NCBI GenBank assembly: GCA_002417685.1
Contig: DICP01000103.1
Coordinates: 23,870-31,261, forward strand
Direction of reading: 5' to 3'
Origin: Candidatus Mesolinea sp. UBA5823
GTDB taxonomy: Bacteria; Chloroflexota; Anaerolineae; Anaerolineales; Anaerolineaceae
DNA length: 7,392 nucleotides
Made by a program: the position numbers and the translations under genes. Each line of letters begins with the position of its first letter. Within the stretch, counting starts at the first letter, position 1. Below the pieces are notes generated by a model. That model had not been told where the DNA came from. It ran no database searches and saw only the letters and a list, made by a program, of their open reading frames with translations. Positions 1 to 5,664 of this stretch are shown here, piece by piece.

Positions 1-1905
1 CTGATCACCTTCTCAATCGCCGGCGAGCGTATGCCTTGGCTTACCACGCACATTACTATGCCGATGATCTTAGCTACCGGTTGGGGCTTGGGGTACTTGG
101 TGGAGAAAACGAATTGGCAAGAAGTGCGCCAAAAGAAGGGCTGGCAAGTGATCTTGCTATTGGTAGTGTTCCTGTTTGCCTTTGGCAGCCTGATTGGCTC
201 ACTCTTGGGCGTGACCCCACCTTTCCAAGGGCAGGAACTTGCCCAATTACAAGCCACGAGCAATTTCTTACTCGCTTTCGTAGGCAGTGCCGGTAGCTTG
301 GTTGGCTTGATCATCCTCTTACGCGGCTGGCACACTAAGACTTTCGCTAAAACCATGCTGCTTACTTTCTTTGCTATCCTCAGTGTGCTTACTTTCCGAA
401 CCGCTTACCGCGCAGCGTATATCAATTACGATAACGCCAAAGAATTTCTCGTCTATGCGCACTCTACGCGCGACATGAAGGACGTGCTTGAGCAAATCGA
501 AACCATCTCGAAGCGCCTGTATGGCGATAAATCCATCAAGGTGGCTTACGATAACGACTCGCTTTACCCCTTCTGGTGGTACCTGCGCGATTACCCTAAT
601 CGCGTATGGTATGGGGATAACATTACCAAAGACTTACGCGACTCCCCGGTCATCCTGGTTGGCAGCGCGAATTTCGCCAAGATCGAACCCCTCGTGCGCG
701 ATGACTATCTCATGTACGAATATAAACGCATGTGGTGGCCCACCGAGTTTTACCGCAATCAAACATTAAGCACAATCTGGACTGATTTGACCAACCCAGC
801 GATGCGCTCAGCCTTGTGGCAGATTTGGTTCAACCGCGATTACACGGAATATGCTTCCGTAACTGGCAATACCAGCCTCACACTGGCTACATGGTCTCCC
901 TCGGATCTGCTGCGCATGTATATCCGCAAGGATGTAGCTTCCCAAATCTGGGAATACGGTATCACGCCCCAGCCAGAAGAACCCAAGATCGACCCCTATG
1001 CCAGTAATACCATCAGCTTAGACCCGGTCAAGGTCATCAGTGTGGCTGGGCAAAGCACATTTTCTGCCCCGCGCGGTATCGCCGTCGCACCCGATGGTAG
1101 TTTGTTTGTCGCTGATTCACGCAATCATCGCATCGTCCACCTGGATCCAACAGGCTTATACCTCAATTCCTGGGGCAGCTATGCAAATGTTTTGGAAGGT
1201 CCAGCCCCCGAAGGAACCTTCAATGAGCCTTGGGGAGTGGCTGTGGGGCCTGACGGGCTGGTTTATGTGGCGGATACCTGGAACCACCGCATACAGGTTT
1301 TCACGCCAGAGGGTACCTTCGTGCGCATGTGGAGCGAGTGGCAAGTGCAGGGCGTGATCGATAGCTTCTGGGGTCCACGTGGTATAGCTGTGGATACGCA
1401 GGGGCACGTGCTCGTGACCGACACCGGCAAGCAGCGCGTGGTCGTCTTCGATAGTCAGGGTAACTACCTTACCCAGTTTGGCGAGCGTGGACTTGCCGAG
1501 GGACAGTTGGATGAACCTGTGGGCATCGCCGTCGATGCCACTGGGAAAGTATACATAGCGGATACGTGGAATAACCGCGTGCAAGTCTTTGCCCCCAATG
1601 CTGATTTCACAATTTACACCAGCGTGCTTACCTGGGAGGTTGACGCTTGGACTTCGGATTCATTGGATAACAAACCCTTTATCGCCCTGAGCCCCGATGG
1701 CGATGTGTACATTACCGATCCGGACCTAGGCCGCGTGATCCGCTTTGACTCGGAAGGCAACTTCTTGGAACTCTGGGGAGGATATGAAAACGAATATCTC
1801 ATGGGTATCATTAGCGGCATCGCCATCGGGCAGGATGGATCCGTATGGGTGAGCGACGCACTCAATAATACGCTGCTCGTCTTCGAACCGCCAGCTGTAC
1901 CCTAA
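1..1905 (+). CDS. Membrane protein (TIGR03663/glycosyltransferase-39-like) with C-terminal NHL beta-propeller, 5' partial
   Basis: The frame is open from base 1, so the ATG at 31 is internal and the N-terminus lies outside the window; 634 residues are visible. The visible start 'AGERMPWLTTHI' resembles the conserved loop of TIGR03663-type, PMT/ArnT-related integral membrane proteins. Hydrophobic segments follow at about residues 20-35, 48-70, 88-108 and 118-136. Next comes a soluble, presumably extracytoplasmic domain containing 'YPFWWYLRDYP'. From about residue 345 (position 1033) to 630 there are six NHL-type repeats, such as 'PRGIAVAPDGSLFVADSRNH' and 'PWGVAVGPDGLVYVADTWNH', which should close a six-bladed propeller. 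By family knowledge the membrane part would handle a lipid-linked sugar or glycan and the propeller would bind a ligand outside the cell; neither substrate nor activity can be read here. It ends at TAA 1903-1905, convergent with rplT. The domain calls are secure; the function is not. Confidence 0.85.
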   Translation: MITFSIAGERMPWLTTHITMPMILATGWGLGYLVEKTNWQEVRQKKGWQVILLLVVFLFAFGSLIGSLLGVTPPFQGQELAQLQATSNFLLAFVGSAGSLVGLIILLRGWHTKTFAKTMLLTFFAILSVLTFRTAYRAAYINYDNAKEFLVYAHSTRDMKDVLEQIETISKRLYGDKSIKVAYDNDSLYPFWWYLRDYPNRVWYGDNITKDLRDSPVILVGSANFAKIEPLVRDDYLMYEYKRMWWPTEFYRNQTLSTIWTDLTNPAMRSALWQIWFNRDYTEYASVTGNTSLTLATWSPSDLLRMYIRKDVASQIWEYGITPQPEEPKIDPYASNTISLDPVKVISVAGQSTFSAPRGIAVAPDGSLFVADSRNHRIVHLDPTGLYLNSWGSYANVLEGPAPEGTFNEPWGVAVGPDGLVYVADTWNHRIQVFTPEGTFVRMWSEWQVQGVIDSFWGPRGIAVDTQGHVLVTDTGKQRVVVFDSQGNYLTQFGERGLAEGQLDEPVGIAVDATGKVYIADTWNNRVQVFAPNADFTIYTSVLTWEVDAWTSDSLDNKPFIALSPDGDVYITDPDLGRVIRFDSEGNFLELWGGYENEYLMGIISGIAIGQDGSVWVSDALNNTLLVFEPPAVP

Positions 1906-1926
1906 GTAAATCCGAACAATCAAAAA

Positions 1927-1956
1927 AACAACCCCTGAGGAATTTCAGGGGTTGTT
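1927..1956 (-). terminator. Intrinsic terminator of the infC-rpmI-rplT operon, between convergent genes
   Basis: A perfect 12-bp stem (AACAACCCCTGA, 1927-1938, with its complement at 1945-1956) has a 6-nt loop. Read on the minus strand the stem runs straight into seven T residues (1928-1922), about 20 nt after the rplT stop, so it fits the end of the ribosomal operon best. On the plus strand the tail after the stem is only weakly T-rich, but the same hairpin may also slow transcripts leaving the NHL-protein gene. Confidence 0.88.
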
Positions 1957-1974
1957 GATTCTTGGTTAGTAGTC

Positions 1975-2328
1975 TTAGGATTTAGAGGTTGCCTTAGTGA
2001 CCACTTCCGCAAATGCTTTTGGATCGCGCACCGCTAAATCTGCCAAAACCTTGCGATTCAGGATGATATCCGAATTGCGCATGGCGCTAATCAGCCGGCT
2101 GTAGGTGATCCCATTCTGCCGGGCAGCCGCATTGATGCGTACAATCCAGAGCCTGCGCAAGTCGCGTTTGCGGTTGCGGCGGTCATTATAGGCGTACCAC
2201 TGGCTTTTTAAGAAAGCTTCGTTGGCGCGTCTAAATAGATGATTGCGTGTGCCTGTATACCCACTATTGTAGGCAATCCGACGTTGGTGGCGTCGGCGGC
2301 GATAAGGTCCACTTTTTACTCTTGCCAT
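1975..2328 (-). CDS. rplT: 50S ribosomal protein L20
   Basis: The 117-residue product matches L20 over its whole length. It has a basic N-terminal arm 'MARVKSGPYRRRRHQRR', the signature 'YAYNDRRNRKRDLRRLWIVR' and the C-terminal part 'INAAARQNGITYSRLI...LNRKVLADLAVRDPKAF'. L20 binds 23S rRNA early in large-subunit assembly; in E. coli and Bacillus it also represses its own operon by binding mRNA that mimics its rRNA site. The ATG at 2328 is preceded by an AGGAG ribosome site at 2340-2336. It is the last gene of the infC-rpmI-rplT order and lies 88 nt after rpmI. The gap contains a foldable RNA that could be a regulatory site. The length is usual for the family. Confidence 0.98.
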   Translation of the reverse strand: MARVKSGPYRRRRHQRRIAYNSGYTGTRNHLFRRANEAFLKSQWYAYNDRRNRKRDLRRLWIVRINAAARQNGITYSRLISAMRNSDIILNRKVLADLAVRDPKAFAEVVTKATSKS

Positions 2329-2350
2329 AATTTATCTCCTTCGCGGTCCC

Positions 2351-2389
2351 CTGGGCGTCAGATTTTTGCATCTCGTTGCAAACACCCAG
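2351..2389 (-). promoter_or_regulatory. Structured RNA in the rpmI-rplT gap, possible regulatory element
   Basis: On the minus-strand mRNA, an outer stem of 7 bp pairs the complement of 2383-2389 with the complement of 2351-2357, with one G-U pair. An inner perfect 6-bp stem (TTTGCA/TGCAAA, 2377-2382 with 2365-2370) closes a 6-nt loop. The two helices are contiguous on the 5' side and separated by a 7-nt bulge on the 3' side (2358-2364). The structure ends 11 nt before the AGGAG site of rplT. The stems are seen in the sequence. A role in L20 feedback or translational coupling is inferred from how this operon is controlled in other bacteria. Confidence 0.45.
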
Positions 2390-2416
2390 CAGCCGCACTA
2401 AAACAATGTGACCGAA

Positions 2417-2653
2417 TTAGTCCTTTTTGCTCATATAGGGGGCTAAACGCTTGATATGCTTGACAAGTCCATTCGAGGTTACCGGAATGGTCTCTGAAAG
2501 CAAGGCTTTGGTGCGCTTAGGGGTGTTACGGCGCAAGTGGCCTTTGCCAATCTTGGTACGCACAACCACACCCGTCCCTGTGGTGCGGAAGCGTTTAGAG
2601 GTTGCCTTATGAGTCTTCAATTTGTACTTACCATTACTCTTTTTTCGTGGCAC
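2417..2653 (-). CDS. rpmI: 50S ribosomal protein L35
   Basis: This 78-residue basic protein contains the L35 core 'KLKTHKATSKRFRTTGTG', continues through 'GHLRRNTPKRTKALLS' and ends 'VKHIKRLAPYMSKKD'. L35 is a small large-subunit protein that packs on 23S rRNA. Most L35 proteins are about 64-66 residues and start directly at 'MPKMKTHK'. Here roughly nine extra residues (RKKSNGKYK) sit between the initiating MP and the KTHK core. The start codon is GTG at 2653, not ATG. It is preceded by a good AGAGGAG site (2667-2661) at normal spacing, so the extension appears to be translated. It lies between infC and rplT in the classical operon order. An internal promoter and two overlapping hairpins lie directly upstream. 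Confidence 0.96.
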   Translation of the reverse strand: MPRKKSNGKYKLKTHKATSKRFRTTGTGVVVRTKIGKGHLRRNTPKRTKALLSETIPVTSNGLVKHIKRLAPYMSKKD

Positions 2654-2676
2654 AATTACACTCCTCTAAGAAAATT

Positions 2677-2718
2677 CAACGGCTGTGAACCGACCGCAGC
2701 CGTTGGTAAAACTACCAA
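2677..2718 (-). promoter_or_regulatory. Two mutually exclusive hairpins in the rpmI leader (candidate L20 operator)
   Basis: On the minus-strand RNA the first stem is TTGGTA/TACCAA (2718-2713 with 2708-2703) with a 4-nt loop. The second is a perfect 9-bp stem, CAACGGCTG/CAGCCGTTG (2705-2697 with 2685-2677), with an 11-nt loop. They share three bases (2703-2705), so both cannot form fully at once. The second stem ends 10 nt before the rpmI ribosome site at 2667-2661. In E. coli, L20 controls rpmI-rplT translation through folded mRNA near rpmI. Here the fold is seen; the regulatory role is inferred. Confidence 0.55.
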
Positions 2719-2724
2719 ACGCAT

Positions 2725-2751
2725 ATTATATCAGATTATAGGAAGAGTCAA
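2725..2751 (-). promoter_or_regulatory. Internal promoter driving rpmI-rplT
   Basis: Immediately downstream of the infC stop the minus strand carries a perfect TATAAT (2730-2725) preceded by TGA, which makes an extended -10 element. A TTGACT hexamer at 2751-2746 is a -35 candidate, but its spacing is only 15 bp, so activity would rest mainly on the extended -10. Transcription would start near 2718, exactly at the start of the two-hairpin leader, and would give an rpmI-rplT transcript without infC. Confidence 0.6.
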
Positions 2752-2755
2752 GCCG

Positions 2756-3271
2756 CTATTTCTTCGGGCTGAGCATCATGTACATCACTCGGCCTTCCAT
2801 ATTAGGAGCCTGCTCAATCTCACTCACATCCTTAAGTAGTTCGGCGATCTCTTTCAGGTCTTCCAGAGCCAGCTCTGGGTAGGTAATCTCCCGCCCGCGA
2901 AAGCGTATCGTAACCCGTACTTTTTTGCCGTCCTCTAACCAGCCTCGGGCATTGTTCACTTTGATGTTACGATGATGATCACCCGTTTTGGGGCGCAACA
3001 TAATTTCTTTGATTTCTATCTTAGTTTGGGATTTGCGCGCTTCGCGTTCCTTTTTCTCTTTCTCATAAAGGAACTTGCTGTAATTCATGATGCGGCAAAC
3101 AGGTGGATCCGCATTGGGAGCTACCTCCACCAGGTCCAGACCGGCGTCATCTGCCCGGCGGAGTGCTTCGCTTACAGAGACGACCCCGACATTTTCGCCG
3201 TTTTCGTCCACTAAGCGGACTTTTTCCGCTCGGATGCGTTCATTAACTCTATATTCTTGTTTACTACTGAT
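2756..3271 (-). CDS. infC: Translation initiation factor IF-3, with a probable ATC start codon
   Basis: IF-3 binds the 30S subunit, prevents early joining of the 50S subunit and checks the initiator codon. The product shows the N-domain ('VNERIRAEKVRLVDENGEN', 'GLDLVEVAPNADPPVCRIM'), a charged linker ('KFLYEKEKKEREARK') and the C-domain ('EIKEIMLRPKTGDHHRNIK', 'VRVTIRFRGREITYPELA'). A GTG at 3211 would cut off the conserved 'NERIRAEKVRL' segment, and the frame contains no in-frame ATG, TTG or other GTG upstream of it. An ATC at 3271-3269 lies 8 nt after a strong GGAG core (in AGAAGGAGA, 3287-3279). It gives 171 residues, normal for IF-3. Rare starts such as AUU are known for infC in E. coli, where IF-3 represses its own translation. 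The family call is certain; the ATC start is a well-supported inference. It is the first gene of the operon, 102 nt before rpmI. Confidence 0.95.
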   Translation of the reverse strand: MSSKQEYRVNERIRAEKVRLVDENGENVGVVSVSEALRRADDAGLDLVEVAPNADPPVCRIMNYSKFLYEKEKKEREARKSQTKIEIKEIMLRPKTGDHHRNIKVNNARGWLEDGKKVRVTIRFRGREITYPELALEDLKEIAELLKDVSEIEQAPNMEGRVMYMMLSPKK

Positions 3272-3278
3272 TGTTGCT

Positions 3279-3287
3279 TCTCCTTCT
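3279..3287 (-). promoter_or_regulatory. Ribosome binding site that fixes the infC ATC start
   Basis: The minus strand reads AGAAGGAGA, with the GGAG core at 3283-3280. Counting 8 nt downstream reaches ATC at 3271-3269. No ATG, GTG or TTG lies at that spacing in the infC frame, and the GTG at 3211 has no comparable site. Confidence 0.8.
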
Positions 3288-3297
3288 ATAATTATTA

Positions 3298-3318
3298 ATA
3301 GAAAACACTTCCAGTGTT
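3298..3318 (-). promoter_or_regulatory. Hairpin in the infC 5' leader
   Basis: On the minus-strand RNA, AACACT-GGA-AGTGTT forms a perfect 6-bp core. It extends to about 9 bp with one G-U pair and has a 3-nt loop. It is followed by TTTTCTATTAAT, a T-rich but interrupted tail, and lies between the predicted transcription start and the ribosome site. It could be an attenuator, an mRNA stabiliser or part of an IF-3 or L20 operator; the sequence alone does not decide. Confidence 0.5.
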
Positions 3319-3334
3319 CTCTGGCGACGTGTAA

Positions 3335-3364
3335 ATTTTACCATAGGGAGTAAAAAAAGGTCAA
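3335..3364 (-). promoter_or_regulatory. Main promoter of the infC-rpmI-rplT operon
   Basis: The minus strand carries TTGACC (3364-3359), an 18-bp spacer and TAAAAT (3340-3335). A TGG just before the -10 gives an extended -10. Transcription would begin near 3328 and leave a leader of about 57 nt before the ATC start of infC, containing the 3298-3318 hairpin. Confidence 0.65.
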
Positions 3365-3403
3365 ACCAAATGGGCAGAAAATAACCTCTTTTCCTGTTTT
3401 TAG

Positions 3404-3432
3404 TTGAAATTGCGGTAATATCTAATGATAAC
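3404..3432 (+). promoter_or_regulatory. Possible promoter of the M29 aminopeptidase gene
   Basis: TTGAAA (3404-3409) and GATAAC (3427-3432) are separated by 17 bp in the divergent intergenic region. The -35 is good and the -10 matches only four of six consensus bases. The leader would be about 75 nt. This is the best candidate I see, but it is weak. Confidence 0.35.
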
Positions 3433-3513
3433 TTGCTCGAAGACAATGCAACAGTTTGAACTCGCGAACAGGTCAATGAAAAACTAAATCATAAGCTAAT
3501 GACTGGAGGAAAA

Positions 3514-4743
3514 ATGTCTTTTGAACGTTATCTCGAAAACTATGCCGATCTCATTGTCAACTTTGCGCTCGCTCTCAAGCCTGGCGATAAACTCGCCATT
3601 AATTTCAACGCCGACTGCCTGCCCCTCGTGCGCTTGGTCACCCGGAAAGCTTACCAAAATGGCGTCTTGGACGTCTTCCCATCCTTGAATGACGAAACAA
3701 TGGTACTCGACCGCTATCTCTATGCCCCCGAAGAAGCTTTTGAGCATTTTCCGCCCTACCGCATCGAATATATGGAGAAGATGTTCCAAGACCATTACCA
3801 TCGCCTTTCTTTGGTGGCAGATAACCCCGAGCTGCTCAAATCGGTGGACCCGGCGCGTATCGCTAAGTGGCAGAAGACCGCCGGCCAGGCTTCTAAGCCG
3901 CTGATGGCTTATACCATGCAGAACAAGGTCAAATGGTGCGTGGCTGGCGTGGCGAGCCCTGGCTGGGCAAAAGCCGTCTTCCCGGATTTGCCTGAGGAAG
4001 AAGCCGTAGCCAAGCTATGGGAAAACATCTTCAAAGCTACCCGGGCTGACCAGCCTGACCCGCTCTCCGCTTGGCAGCAGCACGATGCTGAACTTAAGGC
4101 TCACAAAGCCTTTATGAACACGATGCGCTTTGATTACCTACACTATGAAGGCCCAGGCACCGACCTGAGGGTGCACTTGGTCAAGGATCACATTTGGGAG
4201 GGCGGCGCTGCAGTAAGTGCGGATGGCGAAAGCTTTATGCCCAACATTCCCACCGAAGAAATCTTCAGCATGCCAGATGCCGACCGCGTGGATGGTACCC
4301 TGCGTGCCACCATGCCCCTCAGTGTGCGCGGGCAAATCGTGGATAAGTTTCATTTTACCTTCAAAGATGGCAAAGTCGTAGACTTCGATGCCGAGGTGGG
4401 CAAGCAAATCTTGGCGGACTTGCTGGATATGGATGAGGGCGCCAAGCACTTGGGTGAGGCTGCGCTCGTACCAGCTAATTCACCCATCAGCAACACGGGT
4501 ATCCTCTTCAAAAACACACTTTTCGACGAAAACGCCTCCTGTCACTTCGCCCTTGGCGCGGCTTATAGCGAAAACATGCAAGGCAGCACAGAGCGCTCTG
4601 AGGAAGAAAACCGCAAGTTAGGCATGAACAATTCGCTCATCCATGTCGACTTCATGGTCGGCGGGCGCGAAGTGACCGTGACCGGCGTGAAAGCCGATGG
4701 CAGCCGCGTCGTGCTGCTCAAGGATGGTGACTGGCAAATTTAG
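3514..4743 (+). CDS. M29-family metallo-aminopeptidase (AmpS/AmpT type)
   Basis: The protein removes N-terminal residues from peptides in the cytoplasm using two metal ions. It is 409 residues, the usual size for thermophilic AmpS/AmpT-like M29 peptidases. Family metal ligands and catalytic residues can be placed: Glu249 in 'NIPTEEIF', Glu315 in 'HLGEAALV', His344 in 'SCHFALG', Tyr351 in 'AYSEN', and His377 and Asp379 in 'IHVDFMVGG'. The segment 'EGPGTDLRVHL' (about 210-220) and the 'LGMNNSLIHVDFM' tail are also typical. All expected ligands are present, so the enzyme should be active. An in-frame ATG at 3499 is possible, but GGAGG (3505-3509) lies five bases before the ATG at 3514 and inside the longer version, so 3514 is preferred. 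It is a single gene, divergent from infC, and ends in a strong terminator. The peptide preference cannot be told. Confidence 0.95.
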   Translation: MSFERYLENYADLIVNFALALKPGDKLAINFNADCLPLVRLVTRKAYQNGVLDVFPSLNDETMVLDRYLYAPEEAFEHFPPYRIEYMEKMFQDHYHRLSLVADNPELLKSVDPARIAKWQKTAGQASKPLMAYTMQNKVKWCVAGVASPGWAKAVFPDLPEEEAVAKLWENIFKATRADQPDPLSAWQQHDAELKAHKAFMNTMRFDYLHYEGPGTDLRVHLVKDHIWEGGAAVSADGESFMPNIPTEEIFSMPDADRVDGTLRATMPLSVRGQIVDKFHFTFKDGKVVDFDAEVGKQILADLLDMDEGAKHLGEAALVPANSPISNTGILFKNTLFDENASCHFALGAAYSENMQGSTERSEEENRKLGMNNSLIHVDFMVGGREVTVTGVKADGSRVVLLKDGDWQI

Positions 4744-4771
4744 CTGCTACAACTTTTACAATGGATTTAGT

Positions 4772-4803
4772 AAAAAGAGGTTTGGGACGCCAAACCTCTT
4801 TTT
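4772..4803 (+). terminator. Intrinsic terminator of the aminopeptidase gene
   Basis: A perfect 14-bp stem, AAAAAGAGGTTTGG with its complement CCAAACCTCTTTTT, has a GACG loop and starts 28 nt after the stop codon. The stem has A-runs and T-runs at its ends, so it can act on both strands. Confidence 0.93.
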
Positions 4804-4896
4804 GGTCTGTAGGCACCTGACCTAATTTTTATCGGCAATTTCCTCTGATCGCGCCGGTCTTGCGTAGCACCCCAAGCCGAAGGCTGTGTGGGCTGA

Positions 4897-5052
4897 CCGC
4901 GCGCGGAATTTGACCAAAGGTCTCCAAGGTATTTGCAGGTCCCCATCTCACAGGTAGAGGCTATCGATGGAAACCGGTGTGAGGTCGGATTGCCGGAAAT
5001 CGGAGCGGATGAGTTCGCGCTCAGTGTCTATCTGCCGCTACAGGTGAAATGA
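4897..5052 (+). pseudogene. C-terminal remnant of an extracellular choice-of-anchor/beta-helix protein
   Basis: A short open frame with no start codon of its own (a stop lies at 4894-4896) ends in 'IDGNRCEVGLPEIGADEF' followed by 'ALSVYLPLQVK' and TGA 5050-5052. A 'C(D/E)xG...IGADEF' ending is typical of choice-of-anchor Q-type surface proteins. A 'VYLPL' tail recalls the ends of many Chloroflexota secreted proteins. No matching coding sequence can be followed upstream; other frames at 4804-4896 are broken by stops. It is read as the eroded tail of a lost gene. The rest of 4804-5244 holds no gene I can support, only a 7-bp hairpin at 5078-5099. The protein motif could be chance, so confidence is modest. 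Confidence 0.4.
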
Positions 5053-5210
5053 GCGATACGAAAGCTTTATTATCCTTGGTCTGGCTTGATCTCCAGACCG
5101 AAAAGACATGTGATTGCCATTCCCCCTTTTCTGAAAGACCTAAAGGATAACTACTTCGTCAGTTCCTTGGAGGCAGTTTTGCAATCTCAGGAATAACTGG
5201 AATAAGATAA

Positions 5211-5229
5211 TGTCGTTCGTTGTTCGACA
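5211..5229 (-). terminator. Weak possible terminator after the three-gene cassette
   Basis: On the minus strand TGTCG (5229-5225) pairs with CGACA (5215-5211) across a 9-nt loop and is followed by the T-rich TTATCTTATT. It lies 15 nt after the stop of the DUF6884-like gene. The stem is short, so this is only a candidate. Confidence 0.25.
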
Positions 5230-5244
5230 AACAATAAGACAGAA

Positions 5245-5664
5245 TTAAAGGCTACCTACCAATTTTTTCAAAGCCTTTAGTTGATTGCCAAACGAAACCC
5301 CTTCAAAGGGAATTTGGTAGTGCTGGATTTGGGGGATTAGGTACTCAAGGTAGGAATCTCCAGCCAAGAATATGAAGTCATCATTACTCAAACTGGCATA
5401 TTTTGACAATTTTACAAGCACACTTTTCGCCCATGCCCTTCTCTCAGCAACAGGCATAGTTTTTAGCGTTTTCTCATATGGCGCAATCTTGTCGGTTAAT
5501 CTAAGCAGACCATATTTCGCCGAGAGGATGAAGATGTGGTTTGGTTTCAGTTTACGGGCATAAGCAAGGTTGTATTTGAAGAGAGGACTAATGTAGAGAT
5601 GCTCCGCTCTGGCTGGATGGTCGAGTTTACTTTTGACACACGAAATCAAAACAATTCTGTTCAT
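5245..5664 (-). CDS. DUF6884 / YaaA-like protein
   Basis: The 139-residue product resembles the DUF6884 family, whose members I relate to the YaaA-type fold; the same style of N-terminal motif occurs in archaeal tRNA-guanine transglycosylase relatives. Conserved-looking elements are 'LISCVKSKLDHP' (6-17), 'YISPLFKYNLAYA' (24-36), 'IFILSAKYGLL' (44-54), 'APYEKTL' (61-67), 'FLAGDSYLEYL' (99-109) and 'PFEGVSFGNQLKALKK' (119-134). The biochemical activity of DUF6884 is not known to me. YaaA of E. coli is linked to DNA damage and oxidative stress, which would fit the neighbour. The ATG overlaps the stop of the glycosylase-like gene as ATGA (5664-5661), so the two are probably translationally coupled and may act together. 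It is the last gene of the cassette. The family call is fairly firm; the role is inferred. Confidence 0.8.
   Translation of the reverse strand: MNRIVLISCVKSKLDHPARAEHLYISPLFKYNLAYARKLKPNHIFILSAKYGLLRLTDKIAPYEKTLKTMPVAERRAWAKSVLVKLSKYASLSNDDFIFLAGDSYLEYLIPQIQHYQIPFEGVSFGNQLKALKKLVGSL

Noticed and set aside
1156..1584. Long minus-strand open frame inside the NHL-repeat gene
   Set aside because: It is a shadow of the NHL repeats; the plus-strand frame has clear domain structure.
3499..3513. Alternative upstream ATG for the aminopeptidase
   Set aside because: The strong GGAGG site lies inside this extension and is placed correctly only for the ATG at 3514.
5078..5099. Perfect 7-bp hairpin (GGTCTGG/CCAGACC) with an 8-nt loop
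   Set aside because: There is no T-tract on either strand and no nearby gene start, so no function can be assigned.
5049..5150. Small plus-strand frame of 33 codons from ATG 5049
   Set aside because: It is short, resembles no family and overlaps the end of the surface-protein remnant; probably chance.
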